This document shows, in pieces, positions 18,201 to 27,728 of a DNA stretch of 64,000 nucleotides. Below the pieces are notes generated by a model that did not search any database, was not told the DNA's origin, and saw nothing but the letters and a program-made list of their open reading frames with translations. Source of the stretch: Variovorax gossypii (GTDB taxonomy: Bacteria > Pseudomonadota > Gammaproteobacteria > Burkholderiales > Burkholderiaceae_C); the NCBI RefSeq assembly GCF_003965815.1, contig NZ_RXOE01000008.1, forward strand, positions 233,489-297,488. Reading direction: 5' to 3'. Made by a program: the position numbers and the translations under genes. Position 1 is the stretch's first letter. Each line of letters begins with the position of its first letter.

Positions 18201-21200
18201 CACGAACGTCGGCGGCACGCTCGCAGCTAACGGCAACACCACGGTCAGCGCCGCCAGCCTGGACAACAGCAAGGGGACGACGGGCGCCGTCAATGGCAAT
18301 CTGGGTGTCACAACCTCGGGCCAGACGATCAACAACGGTGGCACTTTGCAAGCTGGCGGCGTCACCACCTTGAGCAACGGCGGTCTGGTCAATCAAGGCG
18401 GCAAGGTCTTCGGCAACAGCCTGAGCATCGACACACACAAGAACGCCTTGGACAACAGTGCGAGCGGTACGATCGCTGCGACGACCACGGTAGCCATCAG
18501 CTCGGGCGCTCTTTCCAACGATGCCGGCCTGGTGCAAAGCGGTGGCGCCATGATCATCAACACGAATGGTCAGAGCCTGAGCAACACCAACGCGGCAGGC
18601 TACAGCAGTAAGCAGGGTGGCATCACCAGCGCCGACGCGCTCGACCTGAAGACCGGCGCGATCAACAACTCGGCCGGCTTCATCGGCTCGAAGAACGCTC
18701 TCACGGCCGACATCCAGAAGTTTTCAAACGCTGCGGGCGGTCAGGTCATCGGACAGTCTGCCGTTGCCATCAACACCAACGGCGCGAGCTACGACAACAG
18801 CGGCGGCAAGACGCAGGCTGTGGGCAATCTGTCGATCAACGCGGGTGACATCCAGAATGTTGGCGGCCTCATGCGCTCTCTGGCAACCACCAGCCTGAAT
18901 GCCGATTCCATCGTCAATACGAATACGCTGGGCACAGATCAGGGCATCGACGGCAAGAGCGTTGCCATCGGCACTGGCAATCTGAACAACGACGCCGGGG
19001 CGATTCGGGCTGACGTCAACGCGACGGTCACCAGTGGTGGCACCGTCACGAATACCAGCAATGGCCTAATCTCGGCCGGTGACACCCTGAGCATCGTCGA
19101 TCCGAATCGCGCGAACCCTGCTGCGAAGTCGCTGAGTGTCGTGAACACAGGCGGCAATCTGATCTCAGGCACGGCTGCCGTGCTCGGCGCGGATGGCAAG
19201 GTACAGACCGCAGCCTTCGGCAAGCTGGCAATCGACGCTAGTGGTTTCAGCGGTGACGGCTCTACCGTGGGCGTCAATGACCTGAGCATCGCCCTGACGC
19301 AGGACGTGACGAATAACGTCGAAGTCAAGGCCGGGCGCAATCTGACCTATGCGACCACCGGCAAGCTAACCAACAACGGCAAGCTGCTCGCAGGTGGCAC
19401 GGCCACGGCCAGCGGCACCGACGTCGAGAACACCGCCAACGCCGAAATCACGGGCAAGACGACGATTGTCAATGCGGCGGGGACGCTGACCAATCGTGGG
19501 TTGATCGATGGCGTCGACACGCAACTCAACGGAGGGACCGTCAACAATCTCGGCACTGGCCGCATCTACGGCGACGCGATCTCCGTGGCCGCTGGCACGC
19601 TCAACAATGATTCAGAGACGGTCAATGGGGCGACCAAGGCCGGGACTATTGCGTCACGGGGTGATCTTGACATCGGTGCTCAGAACATCATGAACCGCGA
19701 GCACGCGCTGCTCTTCAGCGCTGGCGACATGTTCATCGGTGGCGGCCTCGATGCCAACCGCTATGCCACTGGCAAGGGCGCCACGCTCAACAATCTGAGT
19801 GCCACGATCGAATCGCTGGGCGACATGAACATCGCCATGGGGTCGATCAACAACTTCGACAACCACTTTGCTGTCGTGCGTACCAGCAGCGGCCCGGTCA
19901 ACGACAAGTACACCATCACCCCGCTCGGCGGCATTGAGATGCCTTACGACCAATTTGTGCTGGATCGCGGCAACCGGGTGTGGTCCACCATCGTGAATGG
20001 TCAGGTGCTGACTGGTAAAGGATGGATCGAGCGTCAATACACAACCACCACCGAAATCGATCAACCGGCCAATCCGCCAGACCCTGGACGCATCTACTCG
20101 GGCGGCAACATGACCATCGACGGCAAGTTGCACAACCGCGACAGCCAGGTCATGGCGGGCGGTACGTTCACCATTGATCCGGCCAATGTCGACAACACCC
20201 CCACGCAGGGTCAGCGCATCGTGACCGTCAGTGGCCTGCAAGCCTATGCGCCGCCGCAGCCGGGCAGCCAGGTCATCGGCAGCTTCATTCCGGAGCAGAA
20301 GTCGATCTACACCATCGACGTGGGGACGAGTTGCATCAACACTTGCACCGATGTGACTCCGTCGGGTACGAAGATCAGTGGGGCACAGGGCGTCTCGGTC
20401 AGCGATCGGGCTGGCGCTGCTGGCTCGGTGACGGCGGGAACACGTGCACGCGCCATCGTCGAAGTGCCTTCCGCGGTTGGTGGAGTCATCAAGACAGGCG
20501 GAAATTCTGCCAATGGTGCAGGTGGTGCTGATGGCGCTTCTGGCACCGGCGGAACCGCCACGATTCCGCTGGTCGTGCGCACCAGCCTGCCCAACACGAC
20601 CATCCCCACCGCCAGCTTGTTCAATATCCGCGGGGGTGGCGGCTATCTGATCGAGACCGATCCACGCTTCGCCAGCTACCGCAACTGGCTCAGCAGCGAC
20701 TACCTTTTGAACAACCTCGGGCTGGACCCCAACAACATCCTCAAGCGTCTGGGCGATGGTTTCTACGAGCAGAAGCTCATCCGTGAGCAAGTCGCGCAGC
20801 TCACGGGGTATCGCTTCCTTGACGGCTACTACAGTGACGAAGAGCAATACGCGGCACTGATGAACGCCGGCGCGACCTTTGCCAAGGAATACGGTCTGCG
20901 CCCCGGCATCGCGCTCACGCCGGCGCAGATGGCCCAGCTCACCAGCGATATCGTCTGGTTGGTGGAGCAGACCGTGACGCTGCCGGACGGAACGACGCAG
21001 CAGGTCCTGGTGCCACAGGTCTACGTGCGCGTGCAGCCCGGCGACATTACCGGATCGGGCAGCGTGCTGTCAGCCGACCGAATGATCATAAAGGGTGCTC
21101 CAGGCGCCGGTGACTTGACCAATAGCGGCACCATCGCGGGCCGCACGCTGGTGGACATCAAGGCCGACAACATCAACAACCTCGGTGGGCGTATCGCGGG

Positions 21201-24200
21201 CGGCAGCGTTGCGCTAGACGCTAGGAATGACATCAATAACATCGGGGGCCTGATCACTGGGGCCAACTCGGTGTCGTTGAAGGCCGGCAACAACATCAAC
21301 ATCGAGACGACGACCAAGACGCAAAACGGCTGGTTCGCCAACAACACCAACATCGACCGCGTGGCGGGTGTTTACGTTACCAACCCTGGTGGAACGTTGA
21401 TTGCAAGCGCGGGCAATGACGTCAATGTCATCGGCGGCATCCTGTCGAACAAGGGCGCGAACAGCTTCACCTCGGTCACGGCGGGCAAGAACATCAACCT
21501 GGCCACCGTCACCGAATCCAGCAGTCGGCTGTCGGTCATCAACGCCCATACCTATACCGGAGACGCCGTAAGCAAGGAGACGGGCAGCACCATCTCAGGC
21601 AATGGTACGGTGTTGCTCAATGCCAAGGGCGGCGACATCAACGCCCGTGCAGCCACCGTGGACGCCGGCAGCGGCCTGTTGAGCCTCACGGCAGCCAATG
21701 ACATCAACATCACCTCGGGTGTTGATGCCAGGGCTTCCATCGGGGGCGGCCAATCGACCAACAAGAGCTTCCTGAAGTCCACCACGACCACGTTTACGGG
21801 CGAGGCCAGCGCGAGTGCCAGCATCGGCAGCAGCTTCACGGGTGGGGTTGTCTCGATGGACGCGGCCAACAACCTCAACATCGAGGGGGCGCGGATCGCT
21901 GGGCGCGATGGTGTCGCGCTTCATGGTGGCAACAGCGTCAATATCTACGAAGCGCGCAATACCGTCAGCGTCAGTTCAGGCCTCGAAAAGAAGACCTCCG
22001 GCCTGAACTTCAACCCCACGCTCGGCGCAGTCATTGGCCCGAGAGGAAGCGGCAACACACTGGAGATCAAGACCGACACCGCCGCGCCAACCACCATCAG
22101 TAGCCAAAACGGTGGCGTCCTGATCGAAGGCGGCGTGGTGAACATGCGCGGCGTGCAGGTTGATGCGGCCAAGGACATCAAGATTGAAGGCACCGACGTC
22201 AACATTGCCGCTGCGGAAAACCGACTGAACGTCAATTCCAGCGAATCGAGCCGGGGTGGCACCTTCAATGCGGTTGGCTTCCATTCTTTCGGCAAGGGCA
22301 TCAATGCCAAGCTGACCGACAAGATGGAAAGCTCCGCCACGTCGCTGACGGACACCACGCTCAACGGGGCGAACGTCAGCATTGCAGCCATCGGCACCCC
22401 AGGCAGCGCGGGCGGAACGTTGAATCTTGCAGGGACCACGGTCAACACGCCAGGCACGCTGACTCTCAAGGGGGATCAGGTCAATCTGCTTCCGCAACTG
22501 ACGGAGACCAGCGTGCGCAACACCAGCCAGGGCGGTGACGTCGCCTGGCAGAAGACCACGGACAAGGGAAACACCGACCAGAAGCTGAACTACAACCAAC
22601 TGAACTTCGGAAAATTGGTGATCGACGCCAATCACGTCCAGGTGGGCTTGAATGCCAAGGACAGCGTTGAAGCACTGGGTAAGCAGCCCGGGATGGATTG
22701 GGTCAATCAGCTCCAGAACGATCCCAAGATCAAGGACAAGGTTGACTGGGCCAAGGTCGAGGAAGCGCACAAGAACTGGGACTATCGTCAGCAGGGCTTG
22801 ACGCCTGCAGCGGCGGCAGTGATCACGGTGGTTGTGGCCTACTTCACGGCAGGCGCTGCGTCGGGGGCCGGCGAAGCGGCGGGCAGCTCTTTGGGCGGGC
22901 TCGAGACGATCACGCTTGCGGACGGCGCCGCGTTCACAGGTGGCCTTACAACGACTGGGACCATCATCAGCGGCGCAGTGACTGCAGGTGTTACGGCGCT
23001 CGCGAGTCAAGCAACTGTTGCGTTGATCAATAACCAAGGCGACATCGGGAGGGCATTGCACGACCTGGGTAGCAACGCCAATGTCCGAAGCCTGCTGACA
23101 GCCATCGTCACCGGAGGTGCTCTTGCTGGATTGAATATGAACCCGACCGGCCTGCCTACGGCTGGCGGGGGCAGCCAGGAGTTCCTTACCCAGCTGGGGC
23201 AAAACTTGCAGGCTGGTGCAGCTCGTGCGGTGATCGGAACGGCTATCAATGGCGGCAGCCTCGAAAAGAACCTGAAAGACGCGCTCAAAACAAGCATCCT
23301 TGATACCGTTGCCGCTCAGGCAGCGAATGCGATCGGGAACTGGAAAGACGCGGGGAAGCTGGACGAGTTCACCAACAAGGTCGCGCATGCGATTGCGGGG
23401 TGCATGGTCGGAGCTGCAAGGACAGGTGATGCGGGCGGATGCGGTGCGGGCGCACTGGGAGCGGCCGTTGGGGAGATGGCCGCCGAGGTCTATGGAAGGC
23501 AGGCTGACACGGTGCAGTTCGCGGCCATGATCAGCGCGATGGCAGCTGCGATCACGGGGGCGGATGCAGCGCAGATAAATCTCGCAAGCGCTGCCGGCGG
23601 CAATGCTGCGGCCAACAACTATCTGAATCATCCGGATGCAGTGAAGCTTCGTGAACTCACGGCCGCCTGCAAAACGAATTGCACGCCGAGTCAACGTGAA
23701 CAGCTCGCCGACTTATTAATGAAGGACACGGCTTCCACTGCAGCTCTGAACAGCTGCGGAAATAGTCAAACCGCATATTGCCAGGCGGTTCGAGCTGATT
23801 TTTCTTCAGCAGTGGCCAGCTTCTTGCCGAACGACGACGATATCTGGAATTGGGCTCGCAAACAGGAGAGTGCTTCGGGAGGGCGATATTCTGCCGCTCA
23901 AATCTACGACGCCTATCGTACGAGTTTCATTCCTGGCGCTGTACCGAACATGTCAGTGGAGGATTTGACCGACGTAGCGGCGTGGATGAGAGGTCGAATC
24001 GTCGGTGACGGCAGCGCGAAGAACCCTGGGGAGGAGCCGCTCAGCGTCATAGCAATGGGCTGGGCGATGGGGAATTCTGCGTCTGCCCAAGGGGCGTTGA
24101 TGTCCGTGACTGCAGCGGTTGCTGGCGTTATTCGAAGCGGAATGCGAACTGCCGGCCTAACATTTTCCAATGTAGGTGGAGCTACATCTGTAGAACCTGT

Positions 24201-24780
24201 CAAGCCATTGGATTTCAAGAGTGATCGCGCGTATGGTTCTTTTACGTACCAAGATGCGAATGGGAACCCTATTCCTGTCGCTGGCGGAGCACCGTTCACA
24301 ATGCGTTGGCCCGTCACCAATGTCAAGGATGTACCTTCGTTTGTTCAAAGCGGAGAATACACATGTGGTGCTGCCTGCGCTGCGCGAATGGCGCAGGCAA
24401 TGGGATACACGACAGTGACGGAGCAGACCATGATCAATGGTCTTGGCATTGGCACTACCACACCGGACGCAATAGCGAGAGAGCTTCGGGCTATTACTGG
24501 AAAGCCGATTCAAGGGGGCGTCTTAGATGTCAAAGTCGCGGAGATGACGGACCCACAAATTAGAGGGCTGGTTAATCAGCTCTCAGGAAAAGGAGATAGT
24601 CCTTATCTTTCTTTATTCGGCTCCTCTCCAACCATGGGAATGAAGAACGGGCATTGGGTAATAGTTGAAGGATTGGATTCTGCGGGAAACATCAAAATCC
24701 TCGATCCAGTAGGCAAGTCTTATACAATGACGCCTTCTTCTTTTAGATCGGCTTGGGAGGGCGGTGCAATCGTGAAATGA
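15247..24780 (+). CDS. fhaB: FhaB/CdiA-type two-partner secretion exoprotein with C-terminal C39-like toxin module
   Basis: The 3177-residue protein has an extended signal peptide (MNRHLHRVVFNAARGMRMAV) with likely cleavage near Ala54, then the TPS secretion domain (NPAGISVDGGGFINASR) and long Asn/Gly-rich haemagglutinin beta-helix repeats. Around residues 1800-1925 lies the conserved CdiA-type central block (ETDPRFASYRNWL to VPQVYVRVQPGD), followed by second-half FHA repeats, a hydrophobic pretoxin region (GLTPAAAAVITVVVAYFTAG) and an NNYL motif at 2790-2793. Beyond it G+C falls from about 63% to below 50%, and the final ~150 residues resemble a C39/papain-like domain: Gln3034, Cys3040 (EYTCGAAC), His3136 (GHWVIVEG), Asp3153 (ILDP). 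It is exported by the FhaC protein encoded at 25969 and probably delivers the tip into neighbouring cells. Confidence 0.9.
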   Translation: MNRHLHRVVFNAARGMRMAVQETAASTGKGASKATSAGVSVAIAGALMAMSTQAQIVGAPNVSGNLRPTVLVAPNGVPLVNIQTPSAAGVSRNVYNQFNVGANGAILNNSRVNVQTQLGGFVQGNPSLATGPARIILNEVNGGTPSQLRGYIEVGGQRAEVIIANPAGISVDGGGFINASRATLTTGTPQFNAVGGLDSFLVRGGTVTIDGAGLDASKTDYAAILARAVQANASIWASELKVVTGANQISADHGQITPTAGTGAAPTFALDVAALGGMYANKIVLIGSEAGLGVRNAGSIGAGAGGLVVTAAGRLENIGTLEGQRVELTTPGDISNRGGTIRQGSSAGLTIASPVLSNTNGGVIGAEPVSASASGGGAATPGTPTPSGGGGSATPSTTAAGGTSTGGASTPTTYTPPMPGVITAGGTISNDGGRIYAGGPITLNTPQINNAGGSLNVATMAVSGPNFSNAGGTLNVSNSFSASVGQLDNTGGKLNVGSLNIAASGDLINADGVLSSATDANLTVGGKIENTRGSISVAGALTANVAGATISNSGTLAANQALTLNTSSLENAGGSIQSAQGGVQLGVTNALTNGTGGSINAATDLGIQAGSLANGGSLRSGNDANIAVGGALTNDGSVTAGRNTTITAGSVQSATASVLGAGIQSDGKLGGAGDLRVTTTGALVTNGTNLAGGNATLQGTSVDLSTSQTSAANIAVTATQSNVITSKATVVTPGTLAITANSNAAQTLVNDAGQLNAGQLQINVSNLANTNNAEIVQTGTGTTTIATSGTLNNDGSRIASNGQDLTLQATAITSNGGKIEHAGTGTLAIAGGSFNGANGQITTNNALVVAMSGTFNQDGDKAAASAKQITIDAGSLSSRGGRIVQTEADATRITIVGALDNSNAGVIASNGNTTIAAGSLSNQSGSIRAAETSSLALNVGGLLDNSNKGVIGAGGNTSVTAGSLNNNAGSVTAVGDLSATIAGAATNVGGTLAANGNTTVSAASLDNSKGTTGAVNGNLGVTTSGQTINNGGTLQAGGVTTLSNGGLVNQGGKVFGNSLSIDTHKNALDNSASGTIAATTTVAISSGALSNDAGLVQSGGAMIINTNGQSLSNTNAAGYSSKQGGITSADALDLKTGAINNSAGFIGSKNALTADIQKFSNAAGGQVIGQSAVAINTNGASYDNSGGKTQAVGNLSINAGDIQNVGGLMRSLATTSLNADSIVNTNTLGTDQGIDGKSVAIGTGNLNNDAGAIRADVNATVTSGGTVTNTSNGLISAGDTLSIVDPNRANPAAKSLSVVNTGGNLISGTAAVLGADGKVQTAAFGKLAIDASGFSGDGSTVGVNDLSIALTQDVTNNVEVKAGRNLTYATTGKLTNNGKLLAGGTATASGTDVENTANAEITGKTTIVNAAGTLTNRGLIDGVDTQLNGGTVNNLGTGRIYGDAISVAAGTLNNDSETVNGATKAGTIASRGDLDIGAQNIMNREHALLFSAGDMFIGGGLDANRYATGKGATLNNLSATIESLGDMNIAMGSINNFDNHFAVVRTSSGPVNDKYTITPLGGIEMPYDQFVLDRGNRVWSTIVNGQVLTGKGWIERQYTTTTEIDQPANPPDPGRIYSGGNMTIDGKLHNRDSQVMAGGTFTIDPANVDNTPTQGQRIVTVSGLQAYAPPQPGSQVIGSFIPEQKSIYTIDVGTSCINTCTDVTPSGTKISGAQGVSVSDRAGAAGSVTAGTRARAIVEVPSAVGGVIKTGGNSANGAGGADGASGTGGTATIPLVVRTSLPNTTIPTASLFNIRGGGGYLIETDPRFASYRNWLSSDYLLNNLGLDPNNILKRLGDGFYEQKLIREQVAQLTGYRFLDGYYSDEEQYAALMNAGATFAKEYGLRPGIALTPAQMAQLTSDIVWLVEQTVTLPDGTTQQVLVPQVYVRVQPGDITGSGSVLSADRMIIKGAPGAGDLTNSGTIAGRTLVDIKADNINNLGGRIAGGSVALDARNDINNIGGLITGANSVSLKAGNNINIETTTKTQNGWFANNTNIDRVAGVYVTNPGGTLIASAGNDVNVIGGILSNKGANSFTSVTAGKNINLATVTESSSRLSVINAHTYTGDAVSKETGSTISGNGTVLLNAKGGDINARAATVDAGSGLLSLTAANDINITSGVDARASIGGGQSTNKSFLKSTTTTFTGEASASASIGSSFTGGVVSMDAANNLNIEGARIAGRDGVALHGGNSVNIYEARNTVSVSSGLEKKTSGLNFNPTLGAVIGPRGSGNTLEIKTDTAAPTTISSQNGGVLIEGGVVNMRGVQVDAAKDIKIEGTDVNIAAAENRLNVNSSESSRGGTFNAVGFHSFGKGINAKLTDKMESSATSLTDTTLNGANVSIAAIGTPGSAGGTLNLAGTTVNTPGTLTLKGDQVNLLPQLTETSVRNTSQGGDVAWQKTTDKGNTDQKLNYNQLNFGKLVIDANHVQVGLNAKDSVEALGKQPGMDWVNQLQNDPKIKDKVDWAKVEEAHKNWDYRQQGLTPAAAAVITVVVAYFTAGAASGAGEAAGSSLGGLETITLADGAAFTGGLTTTGTIISGAVTAGVTALASQATVALINNQGDIGRALHDLGSNANVRSLLTAIVTGGALAGLNMNPTGLPTAGGGSQEFLTQLGQNLQAGAARAVIGTAINGGSLEKNLKDALKTSILDTVAAQAANAIGNWKDAGKLDEFTNKVAHAIAGCMVGAARTGDAGGCGAGALGAAVGEMAAEVYGRQADTVQFAAMISAMAAAITGADAAQINLASAAGGNAAANNYLNHPDAVKLRELTAACKTNCTPSQREQLADLLMKDTASTAALNSCGNSQTAYCQAVRADFSSAVASFLPNDDDIWNWARKQESASGGRYSAAQIYDAYRTSFIPGAVPNMSVEDLTDVAAWMRGRIVGDGSAKNPGEEPLSVIAMGWAMGNSASAQGALMSVTAAVAGVIRSGMRTAGLTFSNVGGATSVEPVKPLDFKSDRAYGSFTYQDANGNPIPVAGGAPFTMRWPVTNVKDVPSFVQSGEYTCGAACAARMAQAMGYTTVTEQTMINGLGIGTTTPDAIARELRAITGKPIQGGVLDVKVAEMTDPQIRGLVNQLSGKGDSPYLSLFGSSPTMGMKNGHWVIVEGLDSAGNIKILDPVGKSYTMTPSSFRSAWEGGAIVK

Positions 24781-24786
24781 CGAGCC

Positions 24787-25137
24787 ATGGAAAGCAAACT
24801 CTTTTTTGATTTAATAGAAATTTCACGTACTTCGGACGAAAAGAAGATTGTGATTCTTTTCTCTGGGGTGGAGCATATTGTGCGGATCGAAAGGATTCGC
24901 GGAACCGATCTCTGGATCATCCCTACCGGGCAAAGTAAAGATATTTTCGGTGGAGACGATCATTTTGATGATCGCATATGGGGAAGGATTGAAAAGATTG
25001 GAGAGGATTTGAATGTTCGCCACCCAGTTCGACAGTTGAACTGGTCGGAACTTTCCGAGTGTCTAGCCAGAAATGGAGACTTGGATTTGCTGATTGAGGA
25101 AATGCTGAGAAATGGCAATGGGCCCAATTTGGATTGA
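24787..25137 (+). CDS. candidate CDI immunity protein
   Basis: This 116-residue acidic protein has no signal peptide or membrane segment and matches no family I recognise. It starts six bases after the fhaB stop and has the lowest G+C in the locus (about 38-45%), which is how immunity genes of exchangeable CdiA C-terminal modules look. In Burkholderia-type loci the gene directly after bcpA encodes the immunity protein (BcpI), so I infer that it binds and blocks the C39-like tip of FhaB in the cytoplasm of the producer. Function is by position and composition only; the ribosome site is weak, suggesting coupling to fhaB translation. Confidence 0.7.
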   Translation: MESKLFFDLIEISRTSDEKKIVILFSGVEHIVRIERIRGTDLWIIPTGQSKDIFGGDDHFDDRIWGRIEKIGEDLNVRHPVRQLNWSELSECLARNGDLDLLIEEMLRNGNGPNLD

Positions 25138-25198
25138 TTTTTCTCGATGCCTAAAGAATGCAGATTTTTGCGCTCCCCGATCTCCAAGCGGAATTTTC

Positions 25199-25918
25199 GT
25201 GCGAATCAATTTCTTAGCATCTCTTCTGGCGTTCAGCTTGTTGGTAGGCTGCGCCCGATCACCAGTTTCAACCGCGGTTCAACCGCCGGTGACTCGCATC
25301 ATGGTCATTCCCGTGACCCCTATCACCAAGATGCATACCGAGAACAAGGGCATCCCGCTCGGGATCCTGTGGCAGTCGTTGGCCGACCGCATTAAGAGTT
25401 CGGACTTCGACAAACTCATGGAGACAGCGCGCAGGGACATGGGGCCGAAGCTGACGGTTGCACTGGTTCGTGAACTGATCGCTCAGGGTTATGACGCTCA
25501 GGTACTCGAAGGGGTAGTGAGGCCCGCAAATTCGCCGGATCGCATCGACTACTCGCGGCTGCCAACGACGGATCCAGTCCTGCACATCTACCTCAATGAG
25601 GTTGGTATGTACTCGGCACGCTTCTCCATGGACTATGTGCCACGTGTCAACTTGAGCGCGTACCTGCTACGTCCGTCAAACGAGGACGAGATTTACAGCG
25701 AGACCATCTACTACGGTGCGGACTCAAACGGAAACACGTCGAGCAGCATCCCAGCAGATGCTCGTCATCACTGGTCGAGCTTCAACGAAATGTATGAGCA
25801 TCCAGAGCAGGTTTCGCAGAGCTACGACGTTGCGATCGATGCTCTGGCAGCAAAGATCGCCGCGAACATTCGAGCGCAAACTGCACCGCCGCCAAGAGCT
25901 GCTGTCACTGTCCACTGA
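25199..25918 (+). CDS. lipoprotein in the BcpO position of the CDI locus
   Basis: The 239-residue product has a lipoprotein signal (MRINFLASLLAFSLLVGC, Cys18) and a soluble domain with no family I recognise; MVIPVTPITKMHTENKGIP and TTDPVLHIYLNEVG are distinctive. I chose GTG 25199 because it starts directly at the signal peptide; an in-frame ATG at 25112 would overlap the immunity gene and add 29 non-signal residues. It sits between the candidate immunity gene and fhaC, where Burkholderia bcpAIOB loci encode the lipoprotein BcpO, but it appears longer than the BcpO proteins I recall. A role in export or presentation of FhaB is inferred from position. Confidence 0.7.
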   Translation: MRINFLASLLAFSLLVGCARSPVSTAVQPPVTRIMVIPVTPITKMHTENKGIPLGILWQSLADRIKSSDFDKLMETARRDMGPKLTVALVRELIAQGYDAQVLEGVVRPANSPDRIDYSRLPTTDPVLHIYLNEVGMYSARFSMDYVPRVNLSAYLLRPSNEDEIYSETIYYGADSNGNTSSSIPADARHHWSSFNEMYEHPEQVSQSYDVAIDALAAKIAANIRAQTAPPPRAAVTVH

Positions 25919-25968
25919 ATAGCTGAGTCTTGACCATCGTCTTGGTCAAGCGAAAGAGGGAGTCCGAT

Positions 25969-27699
25969 TTGAAGCGCAACTTGTTGGCCGCAGCCATGGC
26001 GGCGGGACCGCTGTTGGCCTGGGCCCAGCAGTCACCCACCACTCCACTGCCCATCATCGAGCAGCAGCGCCAGCAAGAGCGTGAACGCGCACTGCGCGAG
26101 CAGAACGAGCGTACCGTCGACCAGCGCCCGCAGGCTGCGCCGCCTGCGCCTGTTCAGCGCATTCCAGAGTCCGAGTCCCCCTGCTTCCGAATCGGCCGCG
26201 TGCTGCTCGTTGGCGAACAGTCGGAATCTTTCCAATGGGCCGTTGCCGATTTGTTCGGTCCCGGCGGAAATGATTCACCTGTCGGCCGCTGCCTCGGCAC
26301 GGCCGGCGTCAATGTCGTCCTCGCACGTGCACAGCAAGCAGTTATCGCCCGCGGATTCGTCACAACCCGAGTCCTCGCTGCGCCGCAGGATCTGTCCACA
26401 GGTACGCTGACACTCTCCCTGGTGCCCGGCCGCATCGCAGCCATCCGCACGACGCCTGATTCCTCCTCCACGCTGCTCGGCAGTTCCGCCTTGCTCGCCT
26501 CCGCAATCCCTGCTAATCCCGGCGACCTGCTGAACTTGCGCGACATCGAACAAGGCCTCGAAAACCTCAAGCGTTCCCCGACCGCAGAAGCCGACATCCA
26601 GATCGAACCGTCGACCGCCCTCAACGCCAAGCCCGGCGACAGCGATCTCGTCGTCAAGTACGTCCAATCCAAGAAATGGCGAGTCACCCTGAGCCTGGAC
26701 GACAGCGGCACCGAAGCCACCGGCCGCTACCAGGCCGGTGCCACCCTGTCCCTGGACAACCCCTTCGGCCTGAACGACCTGTTCTACGTCAGCGCCAACC
26801 ACAGCATCAACAACCACGTCTTCGGCGACCCGGCCAAAGGCACCGAAGGCCAGACTGTTCACTACTCGCTGCCGTATGGCTACTGGCTGCTGGGCCTCAC
26901 GGCCTCCAACAGCCAGTACCACCAGAGCGTGGCCGGCCTGAACCAAAACTACGTCTACGCCGGCAAGTCTAACAACGCCGATGTCAAGCTCTCGCGCCTC
27001 GTCTACCGCGACCAGAGCCGCAAGACGAGCGTGGCGATCAAGGGTTGGCGCCGCGAGTCGCGCAACTTCGTGGACGACACCGAGGTCGAGGTGCAGCACC
27101 GCGTGGTCGGTGGCTGGGAGCTCAGCCTCAATCACAAGGAATACATCGGCGAGGCGACGCTCGAAGGCACGCTGGCCTACAAGCGCGGCACCGGCGGCTT
27201 CGGCTCGCGTACTGCACCGGAAGAGGAGTTCGGCGAAGGCACGTCGCGCCTGAAGCTCTACACCGCCGACATCAGCCTCAACGCACCGTTCAAGCTCGGC
27301 GAGCAGAAGATGCGCTACTCAGGTCTGATCCGAGCCCAATGGAACCGCACGCCGCTGACGCCGCAGGACCGCTTCGCCATCGGCGGGCGCTACACGGTGC
27401 GCGGCTTCGACGGCGAGACGAGCCTGATGGGCGAGCGCGGCTGGCTCATCCGCAACGACATCGGATGGGCCGTGGGGCAGAGCGGGGCGGAGCTGTACGT
27501 CGGTGCCGACTATGGCCATGTGGGTGGCCGCTCGACGGTCGACCTGCTCGGCCGAAGCCTGGCCGGCGCCGTCATTGGCGTGCGCGGCCAGTGGAGCAAG
27601 CTGAGCTACGACTTCTTCGTCGGCGCGCCGATCAGCAAGCCCGAGGGCTATCGCACCGCGAAGGTCACGCTGGGCTTCAATCTCAACGCAAGTTTCTAG
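25969..27699 (+). CDS. fhaC: FhaC/ShlB-type outer-membrane TpsB transporter
   Basis: The 576-residue protein has a signal peptide (MKRNLLAAAMAAGPLLAWAQ), a Gln/Arg/Glu-rich helix typical of TpsB plug helices, POTRA domains starting near CFRIGRVLLVGEQ, and a 16-strand barrel with the diagnostic loop motif VRGFDGE and a terminal aromatic residue (LNASF). It exports the FhaB exoprotein across the outer membrane. The start was set at TTG 25969, which has AGAGGGAG six bases upstream and opens at the signal peptide; an in-frame TTG at 25930 is less likely. Its last 105 bases recur downstream in decayed form. Confidence 0.92.
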   Translation: MKRNLLAAAMAAGPLLAWAQQSPTTPLPIIEQQRQQERERALREQNERTVDQRPQAAPPAPVQRIPESESPCFRIGRVLLVGEQSESFQWAVADLFGPGGNDSPVGRCLGTAGVNVVLARAQQAVIARGFVTTRVLAAPQDLSTGTLTLSLVPGRIAAIRTTPDSSSTLLGSSALLASAIPANPGDLLNLRDIEQGLENLKRSPTAEADIQIEPSTALNAKPGDSDLVVKYVQSKKWRVTLSLDDSGTEATGRYQAGATLSLDNPFGLNDLFYVSANHSINNHVFGDPAKGTEGQTVHYSLPYGYWLLGLTASNSQYHQSVAGLNQNYVYAGKSNNADVKLSRLVYRDQSRKTSVAIKGWRRESRNFVDDTEVEVQHRVVGGWELSLNHKEYIGEATLEGTLAYKRGTGGFGSRTAPEEEFGEGTSRLKLYTADISLNAPFKLGEQKMRYSGLIRAQWNRTPLTPQDRFAIGGRYTVRGFDGETSLMGERGWLIRNDIGWAVGQSGAELYVGADYGHVGGRSTVDLLGRSLAGAVIGVRGQWSKLSYDFFVGAPISKPEGYRTAKVTLGFNLNASF

Positions 27700-27728
27700 T
27701 CAACTACAAATCAGAGGGAGAGTTCTTA

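Noticed and set aside
16300..19600. Short similar GGC/AAC-rich units within fhaB that could suggest a CRISPR or tandem DNA repeat
   Set aside because: They are the coding repeats of the haemagglutinin beta-helix (Asn/Gly-rich), vary in sequence and length, and have no spacer structure.
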